This document shows, one piece after another, positions 9,331-19,300 of a DNA stretch of 64,000 nucleotides. Origin of the DNA: Novosphingobium umbonatum (GTDB lineage: Bacteria; Pseudomonadota; Alphaproteobacteria; Sphingomonadales; Sphingomonadaceae). The notes under the pieces were generated by a model. That model made no database searches, had not been told where the DNA came from, and worked only from the letters and a program-made list of their open reading frames with translations. Location of the stretch: positions 372,001 to 436,000 of the forward strand of contig NZ_SACO01000002.1 of assembly GCF_004005905.1 (NCBI RefSeq). The letters are read 5' to 3'. Both the position numbers and the translations under genes were made by a program. Numbering within the stretch: the stretch's first letter is position 1; every line of letters begins with the position of its first letter.

Positions 9331-9875
9331 GCGGGCTTCACCCGAAAGCCCAGCAGCTTGAAGGCCTCAATCGCCTCTGGCTTCAACCGATAGCGGATGG
9401 TGCCAGCTTCATCGCGGCGGTGCGTGGTCAACAGGCGGATGAAGCCCTCCTTTTCCTCCCGCACGATGGGTTCCAGCGGCCAGAGATACTCCAGTCGCTT
9501 GGAGCAGATGTGCCCAAAGCCCATGTCCCACGCACGCGGATCCCAGCCGATTTTACCCGACAGTTCGGCGCAAGTGCTGTCGGGATGATCGAGCAGCGCG
9601 CGAAGGATCTTCTCCTCTGTCTCGGTCAAAGGCTCCAGTTCAAAGGCCAGCTTGATACGCAGGGCTGGCGTGGCTCTATCCAGCTCGGCCACCTTTTCGG
9701 CGCGGGCTTGCTGGGTCAGGCGGTTTTCCTCGGCGTCTTGCGCGTCCAGCGCGTCGATGACCTTGGCGGCGTTGGCATCGCCGGTGACGGCTTTCGCCTC
9801 GGCATTGGCGCGTAGCTTCTTGCGCTCGTCGGGCGACATGGCGGGGATCTTGGCGATGAGTTTGTCGATGCTCAT
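9327..9875 (-). CDS. Unknown protein encoded in the restriction operon
   Basis: 182 residues, function unknown. The first half (about 1-85) is highly charged and Ala-rich and probably a helical coil (DERKKLRANAEAKA). The second half, from about 85 (PLTETEEKILRALLDHPDS), reads like a winged-helix DNA-binding domain with a Trp-rich turn (GWDPRAWDMGFG). It overlaps hsdS upstream and the GIY-YIG gene downstream by 4 bp each, so its synthesis is tied to both. A regulator or a specificity-linked partner of the restriction system is possible; this is inference. Confidence 0.75.
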   Translation of the reverse strand: MSIDKLIAKIPAMSPDERKKLRANAEAKAVTGDANAAKVIDALDAQDAEENRLTQQARAEKVAELDRATPALRIKLAFELEPLTETEEKILRALLDHPDSTCAELSGKIGWDPRAWDMGFGHICSKRLEYLWPLEPIVREEKEGFIRLLTTHRRDEAGTIRYRLKPEAIEAFKLLGFRVKPA

Positions 9876-11209
9876 GCGGTTTCCATTTCGGCGGTGGTGC
9901 CAGAGGTGGCCGATGCGGCGGCGGCGCGGACGTCGATCTTGCCGGTGACGGCGGCCGAGATCAGCGCGGCGCGGCGTTCTTGCAGCAGGGTGATGGCGGA
10001 TTGGGCTTCGGTCATCAATTTCTCATAGCCCGACATGACTTCAACAACCCGAACTGCAATCTGCGCCTGCTCATCGGTTGGCGGAAACGGACACAGGAAG
10101 CTCTTGAACTCGTCGAGCGACAGGTTCTGCATACTGGAACTGGTTCCAGCGCAAGCAACCTGCACTTGCGAGCGGTAAAACGGGCTTTGCGTCCAAAGGT
10201 GCGTGAAAGCAGGCTCCAGCTCGGAAAAATGCACCTGCCACAGGCGATCAGGCAAAAAGAGGTTCGGTGCGTCCTCGATGACCAAGCCCGTCGCCCCAAC
10301 AAGATCAGACGTGTTCATGCGACTGACGATCAAGCAGCCCGCCTTGACCGGGCAACTCGCTCGATCTCGTTCTTCAGCGATGACGGCTTTGTTTTCCTCT
10401 GGGCGAAATCGGCCCGTGTAAACCGCGCTCGTTTTGAGGACGCCTATCTCGTCGTCGGAGGCTGGCACGTCGATAGCGTTTACACTGACACCTGACTCGA
10501 TGAAGCTGATGCCATACTTCAAAGGCTTCACCTCCCAATGCTCTGGGATTTGGCCGAGCCATTCGATGCCGCTGTCTTTGAGGGGGGCGGATGCGTTGAG
10601 GCCTTTGGTGACGGCGTGGGAGATGACTGCTTGGCGCTTTTCCTTCAGCAGCGCGATCAAGCGCTCCTGCTCTGCCACCAAGCCATCAATCTTGCCCACC
10701 TCCCGATCCAGAAACCCCGCAATCGCCTCCTGCTCGGCAATTGCTGGAAATGGCAACGGAATGTTGTTCATCCGTCCTTGCGTCAGTTTGTCGCGTGTCG
10801 AACCATCGATGAAATCAGCGTAGTCGGTGACGTTGAGGCAATAAGTCAGAAATTTAGGGTTGATGCTCTTGCTGTGACGCAAAACGTGGATGTGATTGTT
10901 GGGCCAAACTGGCCCCTGTGAAAAAAATGCAACCGGCTTGCTACGGTCGAAAAATGGAGCGCCATCTTCTCCAAGCAGAACGAGATCTTCGTCAAAAAGT
11001 GCCTGATCGATATAGTCCATGATGGCATTCGCGCCCCAGTACGGCACGTCACCAATCCTATCGGCACGCTGTTCACCGTTTAAGGGAATCCGTTGCCCAT
11101 CACAACATTGAGTGACGAAGCGTAAACGCGTCACTTCCCAATGCCCCGGCACCGCGCCCAGCCACGCCACGCCGCTGTCCTTGTATTGAGCATAAGGGGG
11201 GAAGCTCAC
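9872..11209 (-). CDS. hsdS: Type I restriction-modification specificity subunit (HsdS)
   Basis: A 445-residue subunit that selects the bipartite DNA target for both methylation and cleavage. The typical two-fold layout is visible. Each half opens with a related motif ([17 protein letters not shown] at about 11-27 and [17 protein letters not shown] near 212), each followed by a target-recognition domain. The central conserved helix carries [18 protein letters not shown], and a second helical region ends the protein. It overlaps hsdM by 4 bp (ATGA) and the next gene by 4 bp. The recognition sequence cannot be read from the protein. Confidence 0.95.
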   Translation of the reverse strand: MSFPPYAQYKDSGVAWLGAVPGHWEVTRLRFVTQCCDGQRIPLNGEQRADRIGDVPYWGANAIMDYIDQALFDEDLVLLGEDGAPFFDRSKPVAFFSQGPVWPNNHIHVLRHSKSINPKFLTYCLNVTDYADFIDGSTRDKLTQGRMNNIPLPFPAIAEQEAIAGFLDREVGKIDGLVAEQERLIALLKEKRQAVISHAVTKGLNASAPLKDSGIEWLGQIPEHWEVKPLKYGISFIESGVSVNAIDVPASDDEIGVLKTSAVYTGRFRPEENKAVIAEERDRASCPVKAGCLIVSRMNTSDLVGATGLVIEDAPNLFLPDRLWQVHFSELEPAFTHLWTQSPFYRSQVQVACAGTSSSMQNLSLDEFKSFLCPFPPTDEQAQIAVRVVEVMSGYEKLMTEAQSAITLLQERRAALISAAVTGKIDVRAAAASATSGTTAEMETA

Positions 11210-13026
11210 GCGGCCAACTCCTCCAGCATGGCCTGAATGCGCGCGGTCACGCCCGCCAGCTCAGCGTCGATCTCGGAGAGCGGACGGGGCGGCTCAAAGA
11301 CATAGAAATGGCGGTTGAAGGGGATCTCATAGCCGACCTTGGTCTTGGTCTCGTCGATCCACGCATCGGGGGCATGGGGCTTTACCTCGCGCGCAAAATA
11401 GGCCTCGACGTCCTCGGACAAAGGCACATTCTCGGTATCGCGCAGGGCGCTGTCGGGCTGCATCTTGCCCTTGGCCTTGCCCTTCAGGCCCAGCACCACC
11501 TTGCCCGCCTCGTCGCGCAAGGGGCGCTCAACAGTGATAGTGCGATAGCCAAAGGCTTGCGTAGGGAAGATGCGCGAGAGGGGCGCGAGCTTCACCTTGC
11601 CACCCTCAGGCGCTTGCGGAGCAGCCTCGCCCGCGATGACGATCTGGCGCGAGACTTCCTTGCCGCTGGCGTCGATCAAAGTGGCCAATTGCGCCTCGAC
11701 AAAGCTGCCGAACAGGCGCGTCACGTCCTCGATATGGGCCTCGCCCATCTCCTTGCGCTTGGAGCCGAGGGACTTGCGCATCTTCTGCCAGAAGCTGCTG
11801 GCGTCGATCAGTTGCACCTTGCCGGTGCGGGCCTGCGGCTTCTTGTTCGACAGGATCCAGACATAGGTGGCGATGCCGGTGTTGTAGAACATGTCGGTGG
11901 GCAGGGCGATGATCGCCTCGACCAGATCGTTTTCCAGCACATAGCGACGGATCTCGCTCTCGCCGCTGCCCGCGCCGCCGGTGAAGAGGGGCGAGCCGTT
12001 GAGGACGATGCCAAAGCGGCAACCGCCCTCGGTCCAAGGGCGCATCTTGGACAGCAGGTGCATGAGGAACAGAAGCGAGCCATCCGACACGCGCGGCAGG
12101 CCGGGGCCAAAGCGACCGGCATGGCCTTGGCGCTGGTGCTCATCCTGCACCTCTTTCTGCACCTTCTTCCATTCCACGCCAAAGGGCGGGTTGGAGAGCA
12201 TATAGTCAAAGCGGGCGGCGGGGTGGCCGTCGTCGGACAGGGTGTTGCCCTGCACGATCTTGGTGATGTCCTGCCCTTTGATCAGCATGTCGGCCTTGCA
12301 GATGGCGTAGGACTCGGGGTTGAGTTCCTGTCCCCACATGGTGAGTTGGGCGGTGGGGTTGTGCTCGCGCAGGTATTCCTCGGCGATGGAGAGCATGCCG
12401 CCGGTGCCCGCCGTGGGGTCGTAGATGGAGCGCACGACGCTGGGCTTGGTCAGCACCTCGTCATCCTCGACGAAGAGCAGGTTGACCATGAGGCGGATCA
12501 CCTCGCGCGGGGTGAAGTGTTCACCGGCCGTTTCGTTGCTGATTTCGGCGAATTTGCGGATCAGTTCTTCGAAGGCGAGGCCCATCTGGGCATTGTCGAC
12601 GCGGTTGGGGTGGAGGTCGATGCGGGCAAAGCGTTCGGTGACCTGATAGAGCAGGCCGTTCTTGGCAAGGCGGTCGATCTGGGCGGCGAACTCGAACTGC
12701 TCGAAGATGTCGCGCACCTCGGCAGAGAAGCCTTGGATATAGGACAGGAGGTTGGTGCCGATATTGTCCTGATCGCCGATGAGTTTGGCGAGGTCCAGCG
12801 GGCTGCGGTTGAAGAACTGCATGCCAGCGGCGCGGATCAAGAAGGGATCGGGGCGGCCTGCCTCGGCTTCTTTCAGCACAGCGTCCTTGGTGGGCGCCAG
12901 AACGCAATCGAGGCGGCGCAGAACCGTAAAGGGCAGGATGACGCGGCCATATTCCGACTGCTTGTAGTCACCGCGCAGGAGGTCCGCCACGGACCAGATG
13001 AAATTGGAAAGCGATTGATGGTTCAA
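11206..13026 (-). CDS. hsdM: Type I DNA adenine methylase subunit (HsdM)
   Basis: N6-adenine methyltransferase of the type I system, 606 residues. The SAM-binding motif [10 protein letters not shown] and the catalytic motif SNPPFG are present, after an N-terminal helical HsdM domain beginning [17 protein letters not shown] choose the TTG at 13026 because GGAGG lies 8 nt upstream and the homologous sequence begins there; the frame stays open further upstream but is non-coding in character. That ribosome site is one arm of a perfect 6-bp hairpin. It heads the hsdM-hsdS-unknown-GIY-YIG operon and diverges from higBA. Confidence 0.93.
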   Translation of the reverse strand: MNHQSLSNFIWSVADLLRGDYKQSEYGRVILPFTVLRRLDCVLAPTKDAVLKEAEAGRPDPFLIRAAGMQFFNRSPLDLAKLIGDQDNIGTNLLSYIQGFSAEVRDIFEQFEFAAQIDRLAKNGLLYQVTERFARIDLHPNRVDNAQMGLAFEELIRKFAEISNETAGEHFTPREVIRLMVNLLFVEDDEVLTKPSVVRSIYDPTAGTGGMLSIAEEYLREHNPTAQLTMWGQELNPESYAICKADMLIKGQDITKIVQGNTLSDDGHPAARFDYMLSNPPFGVEWKKVQKEVQDEHQRQGHAGRFGPGLPRVSDGSLLFLMHLLSKMRPWTEGGCRFGIVLNGSPLFTGGAGSGESEIRRYVLENDLVEAIIALPTDMFYNTGIATYVWILSNKKPQARTGKVQLIDASSFWQKMRKSLGSKRKEMGEAHIEDVTRLFGSFVEAQLATLIDASGKEVSRQIVIAGEAAPQAPEGGKVKLAPLSRIFPTQAFGYRTITVERPLRDEAGKVVLGLKGKAKGKMQPDSALRDTENVPLSEDVEAYFAREVKPHAPDAWIDETKTKVGYEIPFNRHFYVFEPPRPLSEIDAELAGVTARIQAMLEELAA

Positions 13027-13033
13027 GGTATTG

Positions 13034-13050
13034 GCCTCCGTTGAGGAGGC
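13034..13050 (-). promoter_or_regulatory. Hairpin masking the hsdM ribosome-binding site
   Basis: In the minus-strand transcript GCCTCC and GGAGGC pair around the 5-nt loop TCAAC. The 3' arm contains the GGAGG that serves the TTG start 8 nt downstream. Such a hairpin would hold down translation of hsdM and of the coupled genes after it. Confidence 0.6.
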
Positions 13051-13123
13051 TTTTGCCTCATCAGGGAATGGGCGGCAACGGGGAGGGTAAGTAAAGGGCG
13101 TGATTATTTTGCATAGGGGCGCC

Positions 13124-13171
13124 GCGTCAAGCGTCACTTGACGCTGGGGCGCGTGTCGCGTATCACTTGAC
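13124..13171 (+). promoter_or_regulatory. higBA promoter and operators
   Basis: TTGACG (13138-13143) and TATCAC (13161-13166) are 17 bp apart, placing the transcription start at or within 1-2 nt of the higB ATG at 13174. A perfect inverted repeat with 8-bp arms (GCGTCAAG at 13124-13131, CTTGACGC at 13137-13144) covers the -35 box. A second copy of TCACTTGAC (13134-13142 and 13163-13171) covers the -10 box. These are good candidate sites for HigA autorepression. Confidence 0.7.
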
Positions 13172-13173
13172 AC

Positions 13174-13464
13174 ATGGACGTGGAAAGCATCCGGGACAAA
13201 GCCTTGCGGCGATTCTTTGAAAGCGGAAATGCCAAGGGACTGGTCGGTGACGTCAGTCGTTTGCGCAAGATGCTGGCTTTCATCGATGCTGCGGCGAGTT
13301 TGGATGAACTTTCTATCCCGCCCAATTATGGCTTGCATCGCCTGACGGGCGATCGAGACGGGACTTGGGCCATGACGGTAACCCGGAATTGGCGGCTTAC
13401 TTTTGCCGTGAATGAGGATGGCGCGCTGATCGATTTGGATCTGGAGGATTATCATGGCGATTAA
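13174..13464 (+). CDS. higB: HigB-type (RelE superfamily) toxin
   Basis: A 96-residue plasmid-killer/HigB family mRNA interferase. It has the expected RelE-like pattern, with a basic N-terminal helix region ([12 protein letters not shown]), [19 protein letters not shown], and the core strand [13 protein letters not shown] ahead of the C-terminal acidic LDLEDYHGD. The toxin-first order with the antitoxin start overlapping its 3' end is the higBA arrangement. No ribosome site precedes the ATG, and the predicted transcript begins at the start codon, so it may be translated from a leaderless message. Confidence 0.92.
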   Translation: MDVESIRDKALRRFFESGNAKGLVGDVSRLRKMLAFIDAAASLDELSIPPNYGLHRLTGDRDGTWAMTVTRNWRLTFAVNEDGALIDLDLEDYHGD

Positions 13465-13750
13465 GATGCACGCCTCGTTAGCCGTTCATGCCGGTGATTG
13501 GCTGCGCACCGAAATTGTGCATCCGCATGGCATTACGGTGAAGGCACTGGCCGAGCATATGGGCGTTTCGCGGCAGGCACTGAGCATGTTGCTGAATGGC
13601 AAATCGAGCCTGACCGCCGATATGGCCATTCGGTTTGAAAAGAGCTTTGGGGTACAGGCTGATACGCTGATGCGGATGCAGGCTCGCTATGACCTAGCGC
13701 AGGCAAGAGCGCGGGCGGACGACATTAAGGTTGCGCCCCTGGCTGCCTGA
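13454..13750 (+). CDS. higA: HigA-type antitoxin with an XRE helix-turn-helix
   Basis: A 98-residue antitoxin and autorepressor partner of HigB. The helix-turn-helix lies at about residues 29-60 ([19 protein letters not shown]), followed by the family-typical [15 protein letters not shown] segment. Its ATG lies 11 bp inside the 3' end of higB. It likely binds the inverted and direct repeats upstream of higB. The pair sits back to back with hsdM, so the same 147-bp region serves both modules. The 132 bp after its stop hold no gene, only a repeat copy (13769-13857). Confidence 0.92.
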   Translation: MAIKMHASLAVHAGDWLRTEIVHPHGITVKALAEHMGVSRQALSMLLNGKSSLTADMAIRFEKSFGVQADTLMRMQARYDLAQARARADDIKVAPLAA

Positions 13751-13768
13751 CTTTGGCCTTTTTTTGAA

Positions 13769-13857
13769 TTTTGGTAGGATCAGGGCGATTTCCACACCGC
13801 CTGATTGGCAGCAACCCGGTCAATAGGCGCAGCAATTTCTAGGACTTCGGCGCTTTT
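13769..13857. repeat. 89-bp repeat, copy 1 (gene-end relic)
   Basis: About 90% identical to 20194-20282 in the same orientation. On the minus strand both copies read as the same protein end: EVLEIAAPIDRVAANQAVW here, with Val-Asp-Trp-Gly variants in copy 2, each followed by a TGA stop at an equivalent place. They look like 3' ends of a lost gene family, scattered by rearrangement. Confidence 0.65.
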
Positions 13858-13882
13858 CATTATGCAATCGGAATTCAAAAAA

Positions 13883-15724
13883 TCAAAAGCGACGCTTGAC
13901 AGATAGGAATGCGCATTCATTTTTTGCATTGGCATTGAACGTGTTTTTATAGTTCAACTCCATCGAAATATTTTTCCCTATCCGTTTTGATTGAACGATT
14001 TCGAACGAGTTGCTGCGCACGCCTGACGCCATCGTACTCAAGCTCGAAGTCCACAGGGCTACTGTCTTCATACCCCAAATTTCACGAATTACGGCGCCGA
14101 TTTGGACGTTGGCATGCACGTAAGGCTTAAAATTCAGCAAGCCTCCGCCACCACCGATCATTGAGTAGATGTCGATGTCAGGCATAATTCTTTTTGTCAG
14201 GCCAACACCGCCATCAACGACAAAAGGGTGACGCCGATGCATAGCGGCATCCATTTGAGTGTCCATGCCAAAGCTGAAGCGGCCAGACAGACCACCGGTA
14301 AGGGCGTTCTGTGGCAAGAGTGTTGTCATTCCAAAGATGGTTAATTGTCGCAATGCAGGGCGGCCTGACCCTCTTTTCTCAATGACGCCCGACAGCAACT
14401 TCAACTCGGTTTCGTGGGATGAACTTCCGTTGTTGTCGGTAATCAGGTGAGAGGCCGGAAGCCACGCCAATCGCAATGCGGGCAGTCCGCCATCTATACC
14501 TGCTTGTAAGGATATCTGCCGCTCGCCATCGCCTTTTCGTGGGTCAATCGCGGGGTTAAGCGAGAGGGAACTGTCGCTTCCTGTGGCGTTAAGCCGCGCA
14601 TTCAGCCGTTCCAAGTTTTGCTGTGCTCGCAGCGGGTCGAGTCTTTTTGATTCTTGCACGTAACTGTTTTCTGCCAGCGCCGATTGCAGTAACCGCGGGT
14701 CATCGCCCAGCATCTCCACATTGCCGGTTAACACAGAATTCAATACAAGCGTTTGATTTCGCTTTGACATTCCCTCTGATAACGCCCTTACGAGAGCGCG
14801 ATCGGGATAATGGACTTGAACTTTATCAATCAGACCTGCCCGTTCTGCTGTGCGTAGGACATCTTTGGGCGTTGTCCACAAAGGTGGTGATTGCCCTTTG
14901 ATTCCTGATAATTGGATCAGAAAGCGAACAACTGTCGCGCAGTTATAGCCGACATACAGATAGGTTTGCTGGACATTCTTCAATTCTAGGGTGTGGAGCA
15001 CCATCAAGCGGCGCTGGAACGCATCGAGTTTCAGGTGGTATTCCCAAACTTTGCGCTGCTCGCCACGGAGATACAACTCCAGATTCGAGTTGTAAGGCGT
15101 AAGAGCGAAATAGCCCTTTCGCCCAGTGACAAAGCTTTCGACGATTAATTTCGGGTAATTTTTTGTTCTGGTGTCAGTATAAAACGAGACGGCGTGACTT
15201 GTTTCATCGCCCTTGAGATTTGTGCCGCTGAATTTTAGAAAAGAATGGCCCAAAAAGCTGGATGGGCTAGAAAGGCTGTCCGCCGCAAACACCAAGTCAA
15301 TGTGATCATCTGAAGCATTCTGAAGAAATTCATTTACATCAGGGCATTGTTCAATTGGCAATGCAGGGGCCCGAAGTTTCTCTTGAAGCCAAAGGGCGCG
15401 TGCCGGGAAACGGCAGAGTGCCTCCTGGCTATGCTTACCCCACAGGGCTGCGATTGTTGCGCGCAGTTCTTCGCGAACAGAAAATTTGCCATCACTGAGG
15501 AAGAAGGCATTGTCGACAATGTGTCGCTTACCATGTTCAACGTGCAGCAAACTCAGCCAAACCTGATCATCTTCAAGGTGATGGGCTTGAGCTGAGGATT
15601 GGAGTTGCTCAAGATCTGGCGAAGTAGGGGCGCCTGCACAAGCAGATGGGCATGAGATAAGGCCTGCCGCAAAAAAAAGCGGCGCAAGCGCCGCTTTTCC
15701 CCACAGTCGGAAAAAATCCGTCAC
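13883..15724 (-). CDS. DUF4105 (Lnb-type periplasmic) protein
   Basis: 613 residues, starting at a GTG 7 bp after the stop of the lipoprotein gene. A signal peptide is clear (RLWGKAALAPLFFAAGLIS, cleavage near CAGA). The N-terminal half resembles the DUF4105/Lnb family, with the characteristic region around HSFLKFSGTN and GYNCATVVRFL (a Cys-His hydrolase-like layout). The C-terminal half is probably a beta-rich or barrel-like part ending in SVKRRF. Function unknown; the family is periplasmic and often follows a small lipoprotein gene, as here. The signal-peptide codons contain a textbook intrinsic terminator. Confidence 0.82.
   Translation of the reverse strand: MTDFFRLWGKAALAPLFFAAGLISCPSACAGAPTSPDLEQLQSSAQAHHLEDDQVWLSLLHVEHGKRHIVDNAFFLSDGKFSVREELRATIAALWGKHSQEALCRFPARALWLQEKLRAPALPIEQCPDVNEFLQNASDDHIDLVFAADSLSSPSSFLGHSFLKFSGTNLKGDETSHAVSFYTDTRTKNYPKLIVESFVTGRKGYFALTPYNSNLELYLRGEQRKVWEYHLKLDAFQRRLMVLHTLELKNVQQTYLYVGYNCATVVRFLIQLSGIKGQSPPLWTTPKDVLRTAERAGLIDKVQVHYPDRALVRALSEGMSKRNQTLVLNSVLTGNVEMLGDDPRLLQSALAENSYVQESKRLDPLRAQQNLERLNARLNATGSDSSLSLNPAIDPRKGDGERQISLQAGIDGGLPALRLAWLPASHLITDNNGSSSHETELKLLSGVIEKRGSGRPALRQLTIFGMTTLLPQNALTGGLSGRFSFGMDTQMDAAMHRRHPFVVDGGVGLTKRIMPDIDIYSMIGGGGGLLNFKPYVHANVQIGAVIREIWGMKTVALWTSSLSTMASGVRSNSFEIVQSKRIGKNISMELNYKNTFNANAKNECAFLSVKRRF
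15671..15698 (-). terminator. Intrinsic terminator inside the DUF4105 signal-peptide codons
   Basis: On the minus strand AAAAGCGGCGC pairs with GCGCCGCTTTT around a very short loop and runs into eight T residues. It lies 26-53 nt inside the DUF4105 reading frame and about 35 nt after the lipoprotein stop. It would end most lipoprotein transcripts before the DUF4105 body. Confidence 0.8.
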
Positions 15725-15731
15725 TGTTGCG

Positions 15732-16094
15732 TTAGCCTTTGCAATTGATCACAACGTTATCGTTGTACTTCCACATCTTCTCGCTGCCGAAGTCGGTGCT
15801 GGACCCCAAGAGGCCGCCCGAAAGGATGTTGATAAAGAAAACAGAGTCAACTTGCTTGGCTGCAACTGTTTCTTTGGTGCAGTTGCCGTCCTCAGTGGTA
15901 AACGTCTTGTTCTTATTTTCACGCTTCACTTGCACCACACCAGGAGCGGCGAAGGCGGCGCCATTTACAGTGCCCTTTACCTGTTGCCCATTCGAAGTGG
16001 ACACATTGACCTGCTGGGTCGGCTTGTTAAGGATCGTGGCGCAGCCCGACAATGCAACTGCAGAAGACAAAATGATGGCAACACGAAAGCGCAT
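15732..16094 (-). CDS. Lipoprotein upstream of DUF4105
   Basis: A 120-residue lipoprotein: the signal MRFRVAIILSSAVALSGC has its lipid-modified cysteine at 18 (SGCATILN). The mature part has a beta-rich body with VNVSTSNGQQVKGTVNG and a C-terminal FINILSGGLLGSSTDFGSEKMWKY motif, seen in small lipoproteins sometimes paired with DUF4105 proteins. Role unknown. First gene of a two-gene unit with the DUF4105 gene. The 238 bp upstream of it hold only its promoter region and the terminator of the RTX gene. Confidence 0.8.
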   Translation of the reverse strand: MRFRVAIILSSAVALSGCATILNKPTQQVNVSTSNGQQVKGTVNGAAFAAPGVVQVKRENKNKTFTTEDGNCTKETVAAKQVDSVFFINILSGGLLGSSTDFGSEKMWKYNDNVVINCKG

Positions 16095-16283
16095 GTTTTC
16101 CCCGTTATGTTAATAAGCCCCGTAACTTTTCCGCAACTAGCGGATAAAGTGCCTGGCGCAAGTCATAAATTAGATTTTTATGAAGCATTCCTGCAAAGTT
16201 TGGGCAATTTGCGACATCGAGCGTTTATGCCTGCGGGCTTGGGCCATTAAACTACATGCGAACCCAGCCGCACCCAATGGAAA

Positions 16284-16313
16284 CCCCGCCACCAACTTGC
16301 ACTGATGGCGGGG
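16284..16313 (-). terminator. Terminator after the broken adhesin gene
   Basis: Perfect 8-bp arms CCCCGCCA and TGGCGGGG with a 14-nt loop, followed on the minus strand by TTTCC. It lies 20 bp past the stop of the cadherin/RTX gene. Confidence 0.65.
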
Positions 16314-16332
16314 CTTGCAAATCGCGACGCGA

Positions 16333-19300
16333 TTACATCATTACAAAATCGCCCACGCTCAAGGTCGGCTTGGTGTTGAAGGTTGCGAGCAGAACTGCCG
16401 CCCCCGCCCCATTGGCGTCGGCGTCATAGAAAAGGCTACCGGTGGTCTGATTGTAGATCAGATATTGCTCCGCATTGGTCGACGTAGCGCCAAAGGTAAT
16501 TTGCGAGGCAGCGATCTTACCATCATCACCCAAAGCTAGGCTGGTAAACACATCCAGATCAAATGCCAGCGTATCAACGCCAGTCTCAAACCCGTAAATG
16601 CGGTCCGATGTGCCGTCCAAAACATTCAGCACATAGGTGTCAGGCCCAGTATCGCCGGTTAGCGTATCCGCGCCAGCACCGCCAATCAGTCGGTCCGCCC
16701 CATCACCGCCGTAAAGTGCGTCTGCCCCACTGCCGCCATAAAGCACATCATTGCCGCCTTCGCCGCGCAGAGCATCATTGCCATCCAACCCGCGAAGAAT
16801 ATTGATGCCGGCATTGCCCGTAATGGCATTATCTAGCCCGTTGCCAGTTCCAGACAGGGCGCCAGTGCCACTCAATGACAATTTCTCGACATTGGCGCCA
16901 AGAGTGTAGCTGATCGAGGCTTTCACCCAGTCTATGCCTTCGCCTGCAAGTTCTGTGACACGATCGCCGCTGGCATCGACAATGTACGTGTCATCACCTT
17001 CGCCACCCTTCATCGTATCCGCACCGGCACCGCCGTCCAGATAGTCGTTGCCTGAACCGCCGTTGAGCGTGTCGGCGTCATTCTGGCCATAGATCAGGTC
17101 GTCACCTGCGCCGCCGTTCAAAGTGTCCAGACCATCACCACCATAAAGCGTGTCATTGCCCAGATCGCCATTCAACGTGTCGTTTCCGGCCATGCCGTTC
17201 AGCTTGTCGGCTTCATCGCTGCCGTTCATGGTTTCGGCAGCGGCAGTGCCAACGCGCGTGATGGCCTCCGCGACGTTGCCAACGGTGACCGCGAGGCTCT
17301 GGCTATCACTTAATGAGCCATCGCTGGCGGTTACGATCACGTCATACACGTTGTCGCTGCCAGCATCGGTAGGCACTTCGTAATTGGGGGCTGCCTTGAA
17401 GCTTAGAGCGCCAGTCGAGGCATCGATCTGGAAACGATCTGCATCGGCACCCCCGGTGATCGAATAGGTGATCACCGAGGCCCCATCCAAATCGCGTGCA
17501 GAAACCGTGGTTACTGCTGAAGTATTTTCTAGCACATTGATCGCCGCTGCTGCGCCTGCGCCGTTAGACGTAATGTCAGGCGCTTCGTTCACATTGGTGA
17601 CATTTACTGCAAACGCCCGCGTATCATCCAGGCTACCGTCGCTGGCAGTGACGATTACATCATAGACATTGTCAGCGCCCACGTCGCCAGCGGCCTCGAA
17701 GTCTGGAGCAGATTTGAAGCTAAGCGCGCCGGTCGCAGAATCAATCTGGAACAACGACGCATCTGCGCCTCCAGTGATTGAGTAGGTAATCACGCTCCCC
17801 GCATCGACGTCGGAAGCAGCAACAGTGGCAACCGACAAGCCATTTTCCGCAGCGCTGACCGTGGCGCCGGGCGTGGTGATAATGGGGGCCTCGTTGACGT
17901 TCGAGACAGACACCAGCACGCGTTGGCTTCCTGACATCAACCCATCGCTGGCGGTAACAATGATGTCATAGGTGTTGTTGCTGCCGCCATCGAGGGGCAT
18001 TTCATAATCAGGCGCAGTGATGAAGCTCAATGCACCACTGGCCGGGTCAATTTGGAACAGTGCGGCGTCTGGCCCGCCGGTAATGGCGTAGGTGATGGAG
18101 CTATTTGCGTCTGCATCTTCTGCCGCCAATGTTGTGACGACATTGCCGTTTTCGGCAATGCGGAAACTGGATGTAAAAATGGGTGCTTCGTTCACATTGG
18201 TGACGCTCACCGCGATGTCCTGACTGTCACTCAGTGCGCGATCGCTGGCCGTGACAGTTACATCATATATGTTGTTACCCCCTACATCCGTCGGCGCCTC
18301 AAAGTTGGGCGCAGCCTTAAAGCTGAGCGCGCCCGTGCTGGCGTCGATCTGGAACTTGCCAGCGTCAGCGCCGCCCGTGATGGCGTAGGTGATCGTTGTC
18401 GAGGCGTCGGCGTCGGTCGCTGTAATTGTGGTCACAGCCTTGGCGTTTTCTTGGATACTGACGGACGCAGTTGCAGCGCCTCCGCTTGACGTAATTGTCG
18501 GCGCTTCATTGGTATTGGTAACCGAGACGGCAATGGCCTGACTATCCGTGAGGTTTCCATCGCTGACCGTCACCGTCACGTCATACACATTATTGCCGCC
18601 CGCGTCTGAAGGAGCCTCAAAATTCGGGGCATTCTTGAAGGTCAGTGCGCCGGTGACAGAGTTAATTTGGAACAGCCACGAGTCGGCGCCGCCAGTAATG
18701 GAATAAGCAAGTGTTGAGCCCGCATCAGCGTCCGTCGCCGCAACAGTGGTAACAGTGGTGGTGTTTTCCGCAATGCTGACTGCTGCAGTCGCTAGGCCAC
18801 CGCTAGAAGTGATTATCGGGGCGTTTTGAGTGAGATTATCGTACACAGTGAAGATTGTGTTAATTCCCATTGATTTCAATTGGGATGAGCTGTAATAATT
18901 GTAATTCCCAGCTTTATCCCACACATAGACATACTCAATGTTATAAGCACCAGAAGAAGTGGCTTATGAAAAATACTGATTAAGTGTCGATGACAAATCC
19001 GAAAAACTGTCAGTGGAATTGTAAAAATAAAGAGCACTTTGGCGACCGTACGAATTCTGAAAACTCTTATCTAGGCTGACATACACATAGTCTATGCCCG
19101 AACCCGCATCGCTAGCGCTTGCCGTGAAGTTGACGTAGGTCCCATTGCTCACGTTGATTGTGGATGGGATGGTCAACCCAAGCAAGGTGCCGGGGGTATT
19201 GTCTGTGGCCGCTCCACCGCTTACAGTGAAGCTTGTGTTAATTCCCATTGATTTCAATTGGGATGAGCTGTAATAATTGTAATTCCCAGCTTTATCCCAC

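Noticed and set aside
13769..13857. An insertion-sequence end
   Set aside because: No terminal inverted repeats, target duplication or transposase; the two copies instead share a reading frame ending in a stop, so a gene-end relic is the simpler reading.
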